A DNA stretch of 64,000 bases, from contig NZ_CP010979.1 of the NCBI RefSeq assembly GCF_000498395.2, positions 1,736,001-1,800,000 on the forward strand, read 5' to 3'. Below the pieces are notes generated by a model that was given only the letters and a program-made list of their open reading frames with translations, made no database searches and had not been told where the DNA came from. Made by a program: the position numbers and the translations under genes. Every line of letters starts with the position of its first letter. The first letter of the stretch is position 1. Positions 26,805 to 36,645 of this stretch are shown piece after piece. This stretch comes from Pseudomonas putida S13.1.2 (GTDB taxonomy: Bacteria; Pseudomonadota; Gammaproteobacteria; Pseudomonadales; Pseudomonadaceae).

Positions 26805-28859
26805 ATGTCTGCCGCCCCTACTCTGCAAAGCTTCATCGCCGGCCGCTGGCTCGGCCAGCACGGCGCCCAGGCCCTGCGCAGCGCCCTCGACGGCCACGTA
26901 CTGGCCTACAGCCACGAAGAGCGCCCGGACTTCGCCGAAGCCGTCGACTTTGCCCGTGCTCGCGGCCTGGCCAGCCTGACGGCCATGGATTTCCAGCAAC
27001 GCGCTGCACGCCTGAAAGCGCTGGCCCTGTACCTGGCCGAACGCAAGGAACAGCTGTACACCCTGTCGCACCATAGCGGCGCCACCCGTGCCGACAGCTG
27101 GATCGACATCGAAGGCGGCAACGCCACGTTGTTCGCCTACGCCGGCATCGGCAGCCGCGAGCTGCCGTCGGGCAACCTGGTGCATGAGGGCCCGGCCATC
27201 GCGCTGGGCAAGCAAGGCCATTTCGCCGGCAGCCACATCCTGGTGCCGCGCGCAGGGGTGGCGGTGCACATCAACGCCTTCAACTTCCCCATCTGGGGCA
27301 TGCTGGAGAAGTTCGCCCCGACCTTCCTGGCGGGCATGCCGTGCATCGTCAAGCCGGCCACTTCCACCAGCTACCTGACCGAAGCCGTCGTACGCCTGAT
27401 GAACGCCTCCGGCCTGCTGCCAGAGGGCAGCCTGCAACTGGTGATCGGCAGCACCGGCGACTTGCTCGACCGCCTGCAAGGCCAGGACGTGGTGACCTTC
27501 ACCGGTTCCGCCGATACCGCCGCCAAATTGCGCGTCACGCCCAACCTGATACGTAATTCGGTACCGTTCACCGCCGAAGCCGACTCGCTGAACTGCGCCA
27601 TCCTCGGCCCGGACGTCACCCCGGACAGCGAGGAGTTCGACCTGTACATCAAGGAGGTGGTGCGTGAAATGACCACCAAAGCCGGGCAGAAGTGCACCGC
27701 CATCCGCCGCGCCATCGTGCCGGCCAAACACATCGACGCCGTTGCCACGCGCTTGCGCGAGCGTTTGAGCAAGGTGGTAGTGGGTGACCCGTCGCTGGAA
27801 GGCGTACGCATGGGCGCCCTGGCCTCTCACGACCAGCAGCACGACGTAGCCGAGCGGGTGCGCAGCCTGCTGCAAAGCTGTGATCAGCTGTTCGGCGCCA
27901 GCGATGGCTTCGCCCCGCGGGGCGATGGTGTGGCCGAGGGCGCATTCTTTGCCCCGACCCTGCTGCAGGCCCGCGACCCGCATGCCGAAGGCGGCGCCCA
28001 CGATATCGAAGCGTTCGGCCCGGTCAGCACGCTGATGGCCTACGACGACCTCGACGAAGCCTTGGCACTGGCCGCACGGGGCAAAGGCAGCCTGGTGGCG
28101 ACCTTGGTCACCGCCGACCGCAGCATCGCCGCCAAGGCCATTCCGGTGGCGGCGGCCTGGCATGGCCGCCTGCTGGTACTCGACAGTGAAGCCGCCAAGG
28201 AATCCACCGGCCACGGCTCGCCGCTGCCGCAGCTCAAGCACGGCGGCCCGGGCCGCGCCGGCGGCGGTGAAGAGCTGGGTGGCTTGCGCGCGGTCAAGCA
28301 CTACCTGCAACGCGCTGCCGTACAAGGCTCGCCGAGCATGCTCACGGCGGTTACCGGCGAATACGTGCGCGGTGGCGAAGTGATCGAGAGCGAAGTGCAC
28401 CCGTTCCGCCGCTACTTCGAGCAGTTGCGCATCGGTGAATCGCTGCTCACCCACCGCCGCACCGTGACCGAAGCCGACCTGGTGAACTTCGGCTGCCTGT
28501 CGGGCGACCATTTCTACATGCACTTTGACGAAATCGCGGCCAAGCAATCGCAGTTCGGTAAACGCATCGCCCACGGTTACTTCGTGCTGTCGGCTGCAGC
28601 CGGGCTGTTCGTGTCGCCCGGTGCCGGGCCGGTGCTGGCCAACTATGGCCTGGATACGCTGCGCTTCATCAACCCGGTGGGCATCGGCGATACCATCCAG
28701 GCGCGCCTGACCTGCAAGCGCAAGATCGACCAGGGCAAGACCAGCCCGCTGGGCCAGCCGCAGGGGGTGGTGGCGTGGGATGTCGAGGTGACCAACCAGC
28801 TGGGTGAGCTGGTGGCCAGCTATGACATCCTGACCCTGGTGTTGAAACAGCCGGAGTGA
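26805..28859 (+). CDS. paaZ: PaaZ (PaaN), oxepin-CoA hydrolase / 3-oxo-5,6-dehydrosuberyl-CoA semialdehyde dehydrogenase
   Basis: A 684-residue bifunctional enzyme. The N-terminal aldehyde dehydrogenase domain (about residues 1-520) has catalytic Cys in [14 protein letters not shown] (about 295) and the TFTGSADTA cofactor segment. The C-terminal MaoC-like hydratase (about 530-684) has the Asp/His motif [13 protein letters not shown]. It opens the oxepin ring by hydrolysis and oxidises the reactive aldehyde to the CoA-linked acid. ATG 26805 has a GGAGA ribosome site at good spacing. It is the last gene of the catabolon and is followed by a REP unit. Confidence 0.95.
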   Translation: MSAAPTLQSFIAGRWLGQHGAQALRSALDGHVLAYSHEERPDFAEAVDFARARGLASLTAMDFQQRAARLKALALYLAERKEQLYTLSHHSGATRADSWIDIEGGNATLFAYAGIGSRELPSGNLVHEGPAIALGKQGHFAGSHILVPRAGVAVHINAFNFPIWGMLEKFAPTFLAGMPCIVKPATSTSYLTEAVVRLMNASGLLPEGSLQLVIGSTGDLLDRLQGQDVVTFTGSADTAAKLRVTPNLIRNSVPFTAEADSLNCAILGPDVTPDSEEFDLYIKEVVREMTTKAGQKCTAIRRAIVPAKHIDAVATRLRERLSKVVVGDPSLEGVRMGALASHDQQHDVAERVRSLLQSCDQLFGASDGFAPRGDGVAEGAFFAPTLLQARDPHAEGGAHDIEAFGPVSTLMAYDDLDEALALAARGKGSLVATLVTADRSIAAKAIPVAAAWHGRLLVLDSEAAKESTGHGSPLPQLKHGGPGRAGGGEELGGLRAVKHYLQRAAVQGSPSMLTAVTGEYVRGGEVIESEVHPFRRYFEQLRIGESLLTHRRTVTEADLVNFGCLSGDHFYMHFDEIAAKQSQFGKRIAHGYFVLSAAAGLFVSPGAGPVLANYGLDTLRFINPVGIGDTIQARLTCKRKIDQGKTSPLGQPQGVVAWDVEVTNQLGELVASYDILTLVLKQPE

Positions 28860-28934
28860 TCTGTTGACCTTGCGGGCCGCTCGCGGGTAACCCCCTCCTA
28901 CAGGAACGTCACACATTTCAAAGGTTGTGCTGTC

Positions 28935-28967
28935 CCTGTGGGAGCGGGTTCACCCGCGAAGAGGCCC
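28935..28967 (+). repeat. REP palindrome after paaZ
   Basis: A single unit CCTGTGGGAGCGGG...CCCGCGAAGAGGCC in the 222-base spacer downstream of paaZ; I see nothing else in that spacer. Confidence 0.75.
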
Positions 28968-29081
28968 GCAAAAGTTACCCAAGACTAGACCACCGTTGGT
29001 CAGCGACTGCCGGCATTCAAAGGACTTCTGTCATAGATCTGTCGCTCTTAACCCATGAGGATCAGAGACGAGGATTGCACG

Positions 29082-29252
29082 ATGGATTACTTACTGCGGA
29101 TGGGTGGCGGCAATGTGCAGGATGACTGGCCGGAGCTTGAACCGGATCGCCGCAACGACCAAGCGGATGACCCGGATGCCGACCCCAATGTGACCGACGA
29201 CGAGGACAATCGCCCCGGCGTCCCGGCCAGTGACCCCGAGTCCGGCGCCTGA
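29082..29252 (+). CDS. Small acidic hydrophilic protein
   Basis: A 56-residue protein dominated by Asp, Glu, Pro and Asn (NDQADDPDADPN, DDEDNRPG). It is almost certainly disordered and lacks hydrophobic segments after the first 10 residues. ATG 29082 has a GAGGA sequence upstream. No family is recognised. It resembles in composition two other small acidic proteins in this window (at 57018 and 37415), and all lie near stress-type genes. A hydrophilin-like role is conceivable but only inference. Confidence 0.6.
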   Translation: MDYLLRMGGGNVQDDWPELEPDRRNDQADDPDADPNVTDDEDNRPGVPASDPESGA

Positions 29253-29328
29253 CAAAGCGTTTATCGACGCACCATGCTGCAGCTGGTCAGCCCGCTGCAG
29301 CATGGTTGCATGCCCGGCTGAGGTGGTA

Positions 29329-29598
29329 TTACACCATCGCCGCCGGGTCTCCCACCGACTGGCTCGGCTTGCTCCCCGAAATCCGCCAGCTCACGCCGGT
29401 AATCCCGTAGCGCTCAGCCATTGGCCGGCTGATCTTCTTGATCTTCTCACGCCCGAATTTGGGAATGATGCCGATGCCCGCATCGCAACTTGCCCAATGC
29501 CAGGCTTCGGCATTATCCAGGCGTTCCAGGCGAATGATGAAACTGCGCGGTTGGCCATGCAGTTGGTAATCGATGATGTAAAGCTGTGGGCTAGGCAT
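29329..29598 (-). CDS. Small conserved pseudomonad protein (possibly DUF6555)
   Basis: An 89-residue cytoplasmic protein with an excellent AGGAGG ribosome site 9 bases before ATG 29598. The sequence has a strand-rich first half (YIIDYQLHG, FIIRLERL) and a basic segment FGREKIKKISRP. It resembles a Pseudomonas-restricted small-protein family that I recall as DUF6555, of unknown role. It stands alone between the acidic small protein and the alcohol dehydrogenase. Confidence 0.65.
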   Translation of the reverse strand: MPSPQLYIIDYQLHGQPRSFIIRLERLDNAEAWHWASCDAGIGIIPKFGREKIKKISRPMAERYGITGVSWRISGSKPSQSVGDPAAMV

Positions 29599-29715
29599 CG
29601 CAGGGGGCCTCCTCTTCTCCATGGATGACAACCTGATTGATCGGGCCATGGCCAGAAGATTCAAAATTTTGTCGAACAATTGGCACAAGCGGCCATTTCA
29701 GCGTGCTACGGCATT

Positions 29716-30906
29716 TTAGTAGCGCGGGTCCGGGGCCGCACCAGGCACCAGAATCACCTTGCGACAGCGCTCCTGTTGTTCATCGAACAGCTCGTAGGCA
29801 CGCGCGGCATCCTCCAGCGCCATGCGGTGGGTGACGATGGCCTGCGGGTCCAGCCGCCCGGCTTCGATATGTGCCAGCAACTCCGGCAGGTAGCGTTGCA
29901 CGTGGGTTTGCCCCATGCGAAAGGTCAGGCCCTTGTCGAAGGCGTCGCCAAACAGAAAACCATGAATAAACCCCGCATACACCCCCGGTACACTCACCAC
30001 ACCACCTCTGCGCACTGCCGCGATGCTCTGGCGCAGGGCCTTGCCGCTGCTGCCTTCGAGCTTCAGCGCTGTCAGGACCGTTTCAGTCGTGCTGCCCTTG
30101 GCTTCGAAGCCCACGGCATCGATCACCGCATCTACCCCACGCATGCCGGCGGTCTGGCGCACGATGGTATCGGCCGGGTCGTCGTCATGGGCAAAATTGA
30201 CCGGAATCACCCCATAGGCCTGGTGGGCATAGTCCAGGCGGTAGCCGCATTCATCGACCATGAAGATCTGCTCCACCCCCAGCATGCGTGCGCAGGCGGC
30301 AGACAGCAGCCCGACCGGGCCGGCGCCATAGATTGCCAGTGACGAGCCCTTGCCAACTTCGGCATTGAGCACTGCCTGCCAGGCTGTGGGCAGAATGTCC
30401 GAAAGAAACAGCACCTGATCGTCGGCCAGGTGCCCCGGTACCTTGAACGGCCCCACATTGCCCTTGGGCACCCGCACATAGTCAGCCTGCCCGCCAGGTA
30501 TGCCGCCATACAGGTGGCTGTAGCCGAACAGCGCTGCGCCAGACGGGATGGCCTTCTTGTTCAGCAGCGCGCCGCGCCCCGTGTTGGTCGTTTCGCAGGC
30601 GGCAAACAGGTCGTGCTGGCAGAAAAAGCAGTCACCGCAGGCGATGACAAACGGAATCACCACTCGGTCACCCGGGCGCACAGCGGTTACCGCGCTGCCC
30701 ACCTCTTCGACGATGCCCATGAATTCGTGGCCAAGGATATCGCCTTGCTCGACCATGGGGATCTTGCCCCGGTACAGGTGCAGGTCGGAACCGCAGATGG
30801 CGGTGGCCGTTACCCGCAGCAGGATATCGTCGTCTTCCTGCAGGTCGGGCTCGGCAACGTTGTCGACGCGGACATCCCCTGCGCCGTGGTAGGTCAATGC
30901 GCGCAT
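29716..30906 (-). CDS. Zinc-dependent alcohol dehydrogenase family protein
   Basis: A 396-residue medium-chain dehydrogenase. The catalytic zinc ligands are in ICGSDLHLY (about residue 38) and GHEFMG (about 60). The structural zinc is supplied by the four-Cys loop [15 protein letters not shown] (about residues 93-107). The NAD-binding motif GAGPVGLL lies near 195, and the tail [11 protein letters not shown] resembles the glutathione-independent formaldehyde-dehydrogenase-like subgroup. The substrate is unknown. It is monocistronic, divergent from nothing obvious and 101 bases away from a KGG stress-protein gene on the same strand. Confidence 0.88.
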   Translation of the reverse strand: MRALTYHGAGDVRVDNVAEPDLQEDDDILLRVTATAICGSDLHLYRGKIPMVEQGDILGHEFMGIVEEVGSAVTAVRPGDRVVIPFVIACGDCFFCQHDLFAACETTNTGRGALLNKKAIPSGAALFGYSHLYGGIPGGQADYVRVPKGNVGPFKVPGHLADDQVLFLSDILPTAWQAVLNAEVGKGSSLAIYGAGPVGLLSAACARMLGVEQIFMVDECGYRLDYAHQAYGVIPVNFAHDDDPADTIVRQTAGMRGVDAVIDAVGFEAKGSTTETVLTALKLEGSSGKALRQSIAAVRRGGVVSVPGVYAGFIHGFLFGDAFDKGLTFRMGQTHVQRYLPELLAHIEAGRLDPQAIVTHRMALEDAARAYELFDEQQERCRKVILVPGAAPDPRY

Positions 30907-31007
30907 GCTCGTTTCTCCTGGCAAGTCATGGCGCGATTCCGGGTCGGCAAACCCGAAATCGCTGCCGGGTACCTGGTGGGTACTGGGCATTCAGTGAGTG
31001 GATTCAC

Positions 31008-31217
31008 TCAGGGGGTGCGGCCCCCGCCGTGGCTGTTCTGGCCACCCTTGCGGCCGGCTTCCGAGGCACGCTGTCGGTCGTTGGCGAAATTGCCGCCAGA
31101 CGCCTGGCCCCCCTTGTGACCCGCACGCGAAGCCCTTTCCCGGTCATTGGCGAAGTTGCCCGGGTTGGTTTCCTTGGTACCGCCGCGCTGGCTTGTCCGC
31201 TCTTGATCCTGCGCCAT
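31008..31217 (-). CDS. KGG-repeat general stress protein
   Basis: A 69-residue hydrophilic protein with two stress-induced repeats of the form NFANDR-x-RAS-x-AG-x-KGG (about residues 21-37 and 42-58), rich in Gly, Asn and Arg. The family (con-10/YciG/GsiB-type) is induced by starvation and osmotic stress and is thought to protect against dehydration. ATG 31217 has a GGAGAA ribosome site. A second member is at 47939-48121 in this window. Confidence 0.85.
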   Translation of the reverse strand: MAQDQERTSQRGGTKETNPGNFANDRERASRAGHKGGQASGGNFANDRQRASEAGRKGGQNSHGGGRTP

Positions 31218-31481
31218 GTGGGTTCTCCTTGCGATGGATTGGCTAAGTGGCATCAATCTGTGCCATGCCTAGTTTCCGAGCCGCCGTTGCCCGGCTCTGC
31301 TCAATGCGTTTACCGGCAACTGACCAGCGGCACGAAACTTACGCCGGCAAAATGTTTGCGTGGCGGGCCCAAGGCGGTAGTGACAGGTTAGGTGCCTTGA
31401 CCGTTCGTCGGGTTAAACGCAACGTTTATTGCCGCCAACGGCCGAATCTTCATGCAATACGCTCATCGTCAAGGAGCCTGA

Positions 31482-31880
31482 ATGAAGCTGAACAAGGACC
31501 GCGCCACCATCATCTGCCGCCATGGCAAGCAAACTCATAAATGGTTATGGGTGAGAAAATCCAACGGCGCCTGGACTCTACCCGGTGGCAAGATCGAGCC
31601 TGGCGAGACGCCTGTGCAGGCTGCGGAGCGTGAGTTGCTGGAAGAGACCGGGTTGCGCGCCGAGTCGCTAACCTTGTTGATGCGCCACGAGGCCCCCGAG
31701 CGTATGCATTACGTGTTCGAAGCAGAGTTTGCCGACGCGCCCCAGCCCAAGGCGCGGCATGAAATTGCCGATTGCCGCTTTGCCCACCTGGACCAGGCGC
31801 CTGGGCTCAAGGGCGAGATCAAAATGCTGATCCGCTCGCTGTTGGCCTGCGACAGGGCCACCGCCGCGTCAGTTCGGTGA
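31482..31880 (+). CDS. Nudix hydrolase
   Basis: A 132-residue Nudix-fold protein. The Nudix box runs from about residue 37 to 59, with conserved residues [11 protein letters not shown] and EETGL, so metal-binding glutamates are intact. The substrate cannot be read from the sequence; diphosphoinositol-phosphate-type and nucleotide-cleaning enzymes share this size. ATG 31482 follows an AAGGAG ribosome site. It is a single gene between two minus-strand stress-type genes. Confidence 0.88.
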   Translation: MKLNKDRATIICRHGKQTHKWLWVRKSNGAWTLPGGKIEPGETPVQAAERELLEETGLRAESLTLLMRHEAPERMHYVFEAEFADAPQPKARHEIADCRFAHLDQAPGLKGEIKMLIRSLLACDRATAASVR

Positions 31881-31938
31881 GCCTGGTGATCCCTTGCGGG
31901 CGTTTTCGCAGCTGCGAAGAGGCCGGCAAAGGCAAACC

Positions 31939-32490
31939 CTAGGCATGCACGCTCCACTGAACTGACTGCGCCTCGATCGGCATCTCGTCGATGGCATGAA
32001 TCATCCCGCTATCCAGCGCCTCATGTGGCCCCAGAATCCGCGGGTAGGCCATCAGGTACCGCGGTACATCCAGCACTTCCGTCGCCCCCTGGGTTCGTTC
32101 GGCAACGATCTGCGCATATAACCGCAAATCATAATCCAAACTCATCGCATACTCTGCCATGCGCGAATGGTCCACTGACCCGTGCAGGGTCCAGTGAAAC
32201 GGGTGGAACAGGAACTTGCTGAAACTGCACGCCGTGCGCCGTTCCCCGGCCAGGAACAGGATATTGCCCATGGACTCCACCGTGCCCAGGTTGTGGGTAT
32301 GCACCTCGACCGGCAATGCCCGCAGGAAGTTGTACAGGGTAAAGCCATAACTGCACTCGCCACCCATGGTGGCGATGTTCAGTTGCAGGATCTCGGCGCC
32401 CTGTTGCAACGCCCGCGAACAGGTGTTGATCAGGTTGCCACAGGTCGAAGAGTTGATCGGCCCGGTGAAGTGGATGATATGTCTGGCCAT
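31939..32490 (-). CDS. Orphan ClpP-like protease subunit
   Basis: A 183-residue ClpP-fold protein. The nucleophile motif is ESMGN (Ser about residue 70) and a histidine follows in LFHPFHW. It lacks the ClpP propeptide. At the position matching the ClpP catalytic Asp (Asp before RF in E. coli) it reads YPRIL, apparently proline. ATG 32490 is preceded by GGAGGCAAGC. No Clp ATPase or phage gene is near. It may be an active peptidase with a shifted acid, or a non-catalytic member. Confidence 0.78.
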   Translation of the reverse strand: MARHIIHFTGPINSSTCGNLINTCSRALQQGAEILQLNIATMGGECSYGFTLYNFLRALPVEVHTHNLGTVESMGNILFLAGERRTACSFSKFLFHPFHWTLHGSVDHSRMAEYAMSLDYDLRLYAQIVAERTQGATEVLDVPRYLMAYPRILGPHEALDSGMIHAIDEMPIEAQSVQWSVHA

Positions 32491-32695
32491 GCTTGCCTCC
32501 AGGGGTGGCAGGTCATTCCTTGGTCTGCTGCGCATCGTCACCCACGCTCAGCGGGCGGGCGGCCCGATTGGCCAGCCAGGGGGCAAAACCGTCGGATTTC
32601 ATGCTCGCACCCTTCCACAAAGCGGGTATGCGGTGGAAACGCAAGGCGCCGCAAAGTTCAACTCGGCCTGAGTCTTACCCGTTGGTCAAGCGTGA

Positions 32696-32732
32696 TGAAC
32701 CCTGACCGGTCTTTTCCAGTCGCACCTTAGAG
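32696..32732 (+). promoter_or_regulatory. Upstream element shared with ligD
   Basis: TGAACC (32696-32701), then 21 bases, then CACCTTAGAG (32723-32732), ending 33 bases before the DUF72 start. The same two boxes with identical spacing precede ligD (37946-37982). It is probably a promoter read by a specific sigma factor or activator. Confidence 0.45.
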
Positions 32733-32765
32733 CGACCGAACTAGAACCGGCATGAGGACGGCAGC

Positions 32766-33683
32766 GTGAGCGATATCCGCATCGGTATCTCCGGGTGGCG
32801 CTATGGCCCCTGGCGCAAGGACTTCTACCCCAAGGGCCTGAGGCAGGATGACGAACTGGCATTCGCTTCGCGGGCGCTTAACAGCATCGAGATAAATGGC
32901 TCGTTCTACAGCCTGCAAACTCCCGAACGTTATCAGGGCTGGCGTGACGAGACGCCGGAAGACTTCGTGTTTGCGGTCAAGGGGCCGCGCTATATCACGC
33001 ATGTACGGCGGCTGAAGGAGATCGAAGAGCCGGTGGCCAACTTTTTCGCCTCTGGGCCACTTTTGCTAGGCAAAAAGCTCGGCCCGATCCTTTGGCAGTT
33101 TCCGCCCAACATGAAGTTCGATGAAGAGCGGTTTGCCCGTTTTCTCGAACTGCTGCCGCGTAATCACAAGGCGGCTCGTGAATGTGCCGAACACTGCGCG
33201 GCCCGCCTGCAAGGCAACGGCAGCCTGAACATTCGAGGCAATGCACGCTTGCGTCATGCTGTGGAGATCCGTAATGAGAGCTTCCTGTGTGAGGCCTTCA
33301 TCAAGCTGTTGCGCAAGCATCGGGTCGCTTTGGTGGTTGCCGACAGCGCAGGTAAATGGCCCTACGTAGAAGACGTTACCGCCGACTTTGTGTACATGCG
33401 CCTGCATGGCGATGTCGAGCTCTACAGCAGTGGGTATACCGCAAACGCACTCAGGCGCTGGAAGCAGCGCATCCAGCGCTGGAGCCAGGGTAGCCAGGCC
33501 GATGATGCGCAATTGATCGTCCAGGGCTCCCCGCCACGCCGGGCGACGCGCGATGTCTATTGCTATTTCGACAACGACCAGAAAGTTCACGCCCCCTACG
33601 ATGCGCGCCGCCTGCTGCAGAAGCTGTCGCTGGACCATGAACTGATGACCGAACCGGGCGTACTGCCGGAGGTGGCCTTGTGA
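32766..33683 (+). CDS. DUF72 domain protein (YecE-like TIM barrel)
   Basis: A 305-residue DUF72 protein. The family start IGISGWRYGPWRKDFYP and the segments SIEINGSFYSLQ, DFVFAVKGPRYITH and VYMRLHG are all clear. The family has a TIM-barrel fold with no settled activity. The start is GTG 32766, with an AGGACGG-type ribosome site. It is the first of four genes (DUF72, nuclease-like, clsB, ybhN-like) joined by 1-4 base overlaps, so it is likely to be co-expressed with membrane-lipid functions. Confidence 0.87.
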   Translation: MSDIRIGISGWRYGPWRKDFYPKGLRQDDELAFASRALNSIEINGSFYSLQTPERYQGWRDETPEDFVFAVKGPRYITHVRRLKEIEEPVANFFASGPLLLGKKLGPILWQFPPNMKFDEERFARFLELLPRNHKAARECAEHCAARLQGNGSLNIRGNARLRHAVEIRNESFLCEAFIKLLRKHRVALVVADSAGKWPYVEDVTADFVYMRLHGDVELYSSGYTANALRRWKQRIQRWSQGSQADDAQLIVQGSPPRRATRDVYCYFDNDQKVHAPYDARRLLQKLSLDHELMTEPGVLPEVAL

Positions 33684-34465
33684 ACAAGACCCTGCCCGCC
33701 CCACGCTGCATCATCGACAAGGTCACTGCGGTACGCCGGCTCAACGTGCTGACACTGAACGTGCACAAGGGCTTCACCTTCTTCAACCGGCGCTTCATCC
33801 TGCCCGAGTTGCGCGAGGCCGTGCGTGCCACTGGCGCCGACCTGGTGTTTCTCCAGGAGGTGCACGGCAGCCACCAACAGCACGCCCTGCGCCACCCGGC
33901 CTGGCCAGAAACGCCGCAGTATGAATTTCTCGCCGACAGCATGTGGCCGCAGTTCGCCTACGGCCGCAATGCGGTGTACCCGCATGGCGACCACGGCAAC
34001 GCGCTGCTGTCGAAATTCCCCATCAGTCACTTCAACAACCTGGATGTGTCAGTCCAGGGCAATGAGCAGCGCGGCCTGCTGCACTGCCAGCTGGACGTGC
34101 CGGGCCATGACCAGGTGCATGCGGTGTGCGTGCACCTGGGGCTGCGCGAAGCCCACCGGCAACGCCAGGTAAAGCTGATGCTCGACCTGCTGGCCAGCCT
34201 GCCGCCGAAAGCACCGGTCATCATCGCTGGCGATTTCAACGACTGGCGGCTGAAAGCGGATGCTGTGCTGTGCGAACACCTGATAGAGGTTTTCGGCGAG
34301 CACTTCGGCACCCCGGCGCGCAGTTTCCCCGCGCGCCTGCCACTGCTGCGCCTGGACCGCATCTATTTGCGCAACGCCATGCCCAGCACTGCGAAGGTGT
34401 TGTCGAATTACCCGTGGTCGCACCTGTCCGACCACGCCCCACTGGCTGCGGAGATCAACCTGTGA
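33680..34465 (+). CDS. YbhP-like endonuclease/exonuclease/phosphatase family protein
   Basis: A 261-residue EEP-fold hydrolase. Motifs are LTLNVHKG (about residue 26), FLQEVHG (Glu metal ligand, about 58), GDFNDW (about 185) and the C-terminal SDHAPL, a full set of metal and catalytic residues. In E. coli the equivalent YbhP lies beside ClsB, as here. The substrate could be a phosphodiester lipid or nucleic acid. GTG 33680 overlaps the preceding stop by 4 bases, and its stop overlaps the clsB GTG by 4. Confidence 0.87.
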   Translation: MNKTLPAPRCIIDKVTAVRRLNVLTLNVHKGFTFFNRRFILPELREAVRATGADLVFLQEVHGSHQQHALRHPAWPETPQYEFLADSMWPQFAYGRNAVYPHGDHGNALLSKFPISHFNNLDVSVQGNEQRGLLHCQLDVPGHDQVHAVCVHLGLREAHRQRQVKLMLDLLASLPPKAPVIIAGDFNDWRLKADAVLCEHLIEVFGEHFGTPARSFPARLPLLRLDRIYLRNAMPSTAKVLSNYPWSHLSDHAPLAAEINL

Positions 34466-35664
34466 ATCGACCTTGGGTGGACGGCAACAGCGTGCAGTTG
34501 CTGATCAATGGTGAGCAATACTACCCCCGCGTATTCGAGGCCATGGCCCAGGCGCGCGAAGAAATACTGCTGGAGACCTTCATCATCTTTGACGACAAGG
34601 TCGGCCAGCAATTGCAACAGGTGCTGATCGACGCTGCCCGGCGCGGTGTGCGGGTTGAAGTGGCGGTGGATGGCTACGGTACTGCCGACCTGCCCGCCGG
34701 TTTTATCTCGGCCATGACCGATGCGGGCGTGAGCTTCCACGCATTCGACCCACAGCCCCGACTGGTGGGCATGCGCACCAACCTGTTCCGGCGCCTGCAC
34801 CGCAAGATCGTGGTAGTCGATGGTGAGCGGGCCTTCATCGGCGGCATCAACTACAGCGCCGACCATCTGGGCGATTTTGGCGCCATGGCCAAGCAGGACT
34901 ATGCCGTGGAGGTCACCGGCCCGGTGGTGGCGCAGGTGCATGCCGCCAGCAAGCGCCTGATGTCGCCGGTGCTGCAGCCACCCAGCGCGGTACGCCCGGT
35001 TACCCAACCTGCCGGGGCCAGCACCGCCGTGCTGGTCGAACGCGACAACGGGCTGCGCAGTACCGATATAGAAAACCACTACCTCCAGGCATTTCGTGGC
35101 GCCAAGCAGCGCATCGTGGTTGCCAATGCGTACTTCTTCCCGGGCTACCGGCTGATGCGTGAGCTGCGCAACGCGGCCAGGCGTGGCGTGGAGGTGCGGT
35201 TGATCTTGCAGGGCCAGCCCGACATGCGCTGGGTCCGCGCACTTTCACGGCTGCTGTACAACTACCTGCTGCGCGACGGCGTGATGATTCACGAGTACTG
35301 CCAGCGGCCCCTGCACGGCAAGGTTGCACTGGTGGACGACGAGTGGGCCACCGTGGGCTCCAGCAACCTCGACCCGCTGAGCCTGTCGTTCAACCTGGAG
35401 GCCAACCTGTTCATCCGTGACCGCGCCTTCAACCAGCAACTGAACCAGCACCTGCAGGCCCTGGCCAGCGAGCAATGCAAGCCGGTGACCCTGGAGCGCA
35501 TGATCCGAGGTTACTGGTGGCGCGCACCGCTGATTTTCATGTGTTTCCACGTCATCCGGAATTTTCCGCGCATTGCTGGCTGGTTCCCCGCGCACCGCCA
35601 GCGCCTGCGCTCGGTGCAGCCGGAAGTCGAAGCCCAGGGCGACCTGCACGAGGGCAATACGTGA
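34462..35664 (+). CDS. clsB: Cardiolipin synthase B-type phospholipase D protein
   Basis: A 400-residue phospholipase D-superfamily enzyme with two HKD motifs: LHRKIVVVDGERAFIGG (about residue 112) and LHGKVALVDDEWATVGS (about 285). ClsB makes cardiolipin at the inner membrane from phosphatidylglycerol, and with YbhP can use phosphatidylethanolamine. The C-terminal extension has a hydrophobic amphipathic stretch. GTG 34462 is translationally coupled to the upstream gene. The neighbour order YbhP-ClsB-YbhN matches E. coli. Confidence 0.9.
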   Translation: MNRPWVDGNSVQLLINGEQYYPRVFEAMAQAREEILLETFIIFDDKVGQQLQQVLIDAARRGVRVEVAVDGYGTADLPAGFISAMTDAGVSFHAFDPQPRLVGMRTNLFRRLHRKIVVVDGERAFIGGINYSADHLGDFGAMAKQDYAVEVTGPVVAQVHAASKRLMSPVLQPPSAVRPVTQPAGASTAVLVERDNGLRSTDIENHYLQAFRGAKQRIVVANAYFFPGYRLMRELRNAARRGVEVRLILQGQPDMRWVRALSRLLYNYLLRDGVMIHEYCQRPLHGKVALVDDEWATVGSSNLDPLSLSFNLEANLFIRDRAFNQQLNQHLQALASEQCKPVTLERMIRGYWWRAPLIFMCFHVIRNFPRIAGWFPAHRQRLRSVQPEVEAQGDLHEGNT

Positions 35665-36617
35665 TGGCGCGCAAAGGCTGGCAAACCTGGGGCAAACGCC
35701 TGTTCACGCTGGCGTTCCTGATTCTCATACCTGTGCTGCTGTTCGTCTTGGCACGCAACCTGGACTGGAACGAAGTGCGCCAGTCATTGCTGGCCTACAA
35801 GCCTGGCACCCTGGCCATCGGCCTGGCGCTTGCGCTGTGCAGCTACCTGACATTTGCCAGCTACGACCTGCTGGCACGGGCTTACACCGGTCACCACCTA
35901 CCCGCCCGGCAGGTGCTGCCAGTGGCTTTCGTGTGCTACGCCTTCAACCTCAACTTCACCACCTGGGTAGGCGGCGTTGCGTTGCGCTACCGGCTTTATG
36001 GCCGCCTGGGCCTGGATACCGCGACCATTACACGTATCCTCACCTTGGGCCTGTTGACCAACTGGATGGGTTACATGCTGTTGGCCGGCACTGTATTTGC
36101 CCTGGGCCTGGTCGAGCTGCCCAGCAACTGGGCGGTGGGCGCTACAGGCCTGCGCCTGATCGGCCTGCTGCTGTTGGCGATCGCAGGGGGTTACCTGCTG
36201 GCCTGTGGTTTTGCCAGCAAGCGCACCTGGCGCTGGCGCGAACACGAGGTGACGCTCCCGTCGCTGCGCCTGGCCCTGTGCCAGGTGGCGCTGGGCGCCA
36301 GCAACTGGGCGCTGATGGCGCTGCTGATCTTCTGGTTGCTGCCGGGTGAAGCGTTCTACCCGTCAATTCTCGGCATCCTGCTGATCAGCTGCGTGGCGGG
36401 TGTGGTTGCGCATATCCCAGCGGGGTTGGGCGTGCTTGAAGCGGTGTTCCTGGCACTGCTGCACGGGCAGATGGCCCAGGGCACGCTGGTGGCTGCCCTG
36501 CTCGGCTACCGCACGCTGTACTACCTGATACCGCTGCTGCTGGCAGTGGTGACCTACCTGATCCTGGAAAAGCGCGCCAAGGCCATGCGCCAGGGCGACA
36601 AGCCCGCCCAGACCTGA
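35664..36617 (+). CDS. YbhN-like lysylphosphatidylglycerol synthase TM family protein
   Basis: A 317-residue integral membrane protein with about eight helices and the UPF0104/AglD-MprF-N family motif GVALRYRLYGRLG (about residues 100-112) and GLGVLEAVFL near 255. The family includes lipid flippase-like domains, and E. coli YbhN is encoded beside ClsB. Its ATG shares one base with the clsB stop. A role in moving or distributing the lipid product is plausible but inferred from context. Confidence 0.86.
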   Translation: MARKGWQTWGKRLFTLAFLILIPVLLFVLARNLDWNEVRQSLLAYKPGTLAIGLALALCSYLTFASYDLLARAYTGHHLPARQVLPVAFVCYAFNLNFTTWVGGVALRYRLYGRLGLDTATITRILTLGLLTNWMGYMLLAGTVFALGLVELPSNWAVGATGLRLIGLLLLAIAGGYLLACGFASKRTWRWREHEVTLPSLRLALCQVALGASNWALMALLIFWLLPGEAFYPSILGILLISCVAGVVAHIPAGLGVLEAVFLALLHGQMAQGTLVAALLGYRTLYYLIPLLLAVVTYLILEKRAKAMRQGDKPAQT

Positions 36618-36645
36618 CAAGGGCCGTTGGCCCTGGAGGTGGAAA

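Noticed and set aside
25556..26836. A 426-codon frame opposite phaK
   Set aside because: Antisense shadow of the porin gene: Ala/Gly/Val-rich, without motifs.
26778..28916. A 712-codon open frame on the strand opposite paaZ
   Set aside because: It mirrors the GC-rich codon pattern of paaZ, has no ribosome site or recognisable domain, and paaZ is fully supported.
31885..31925. REP-like remnant after the Nudix gene
   Set aside because: Only a short GAAGAGGCCGG stretch matches; too degenerate to annotate.
32727..33002. A 91-codon minus-strand frame over the start of the DUF72 gene
   Set aside because: Shadow of DUF72 in an opposing frame; no start signal.
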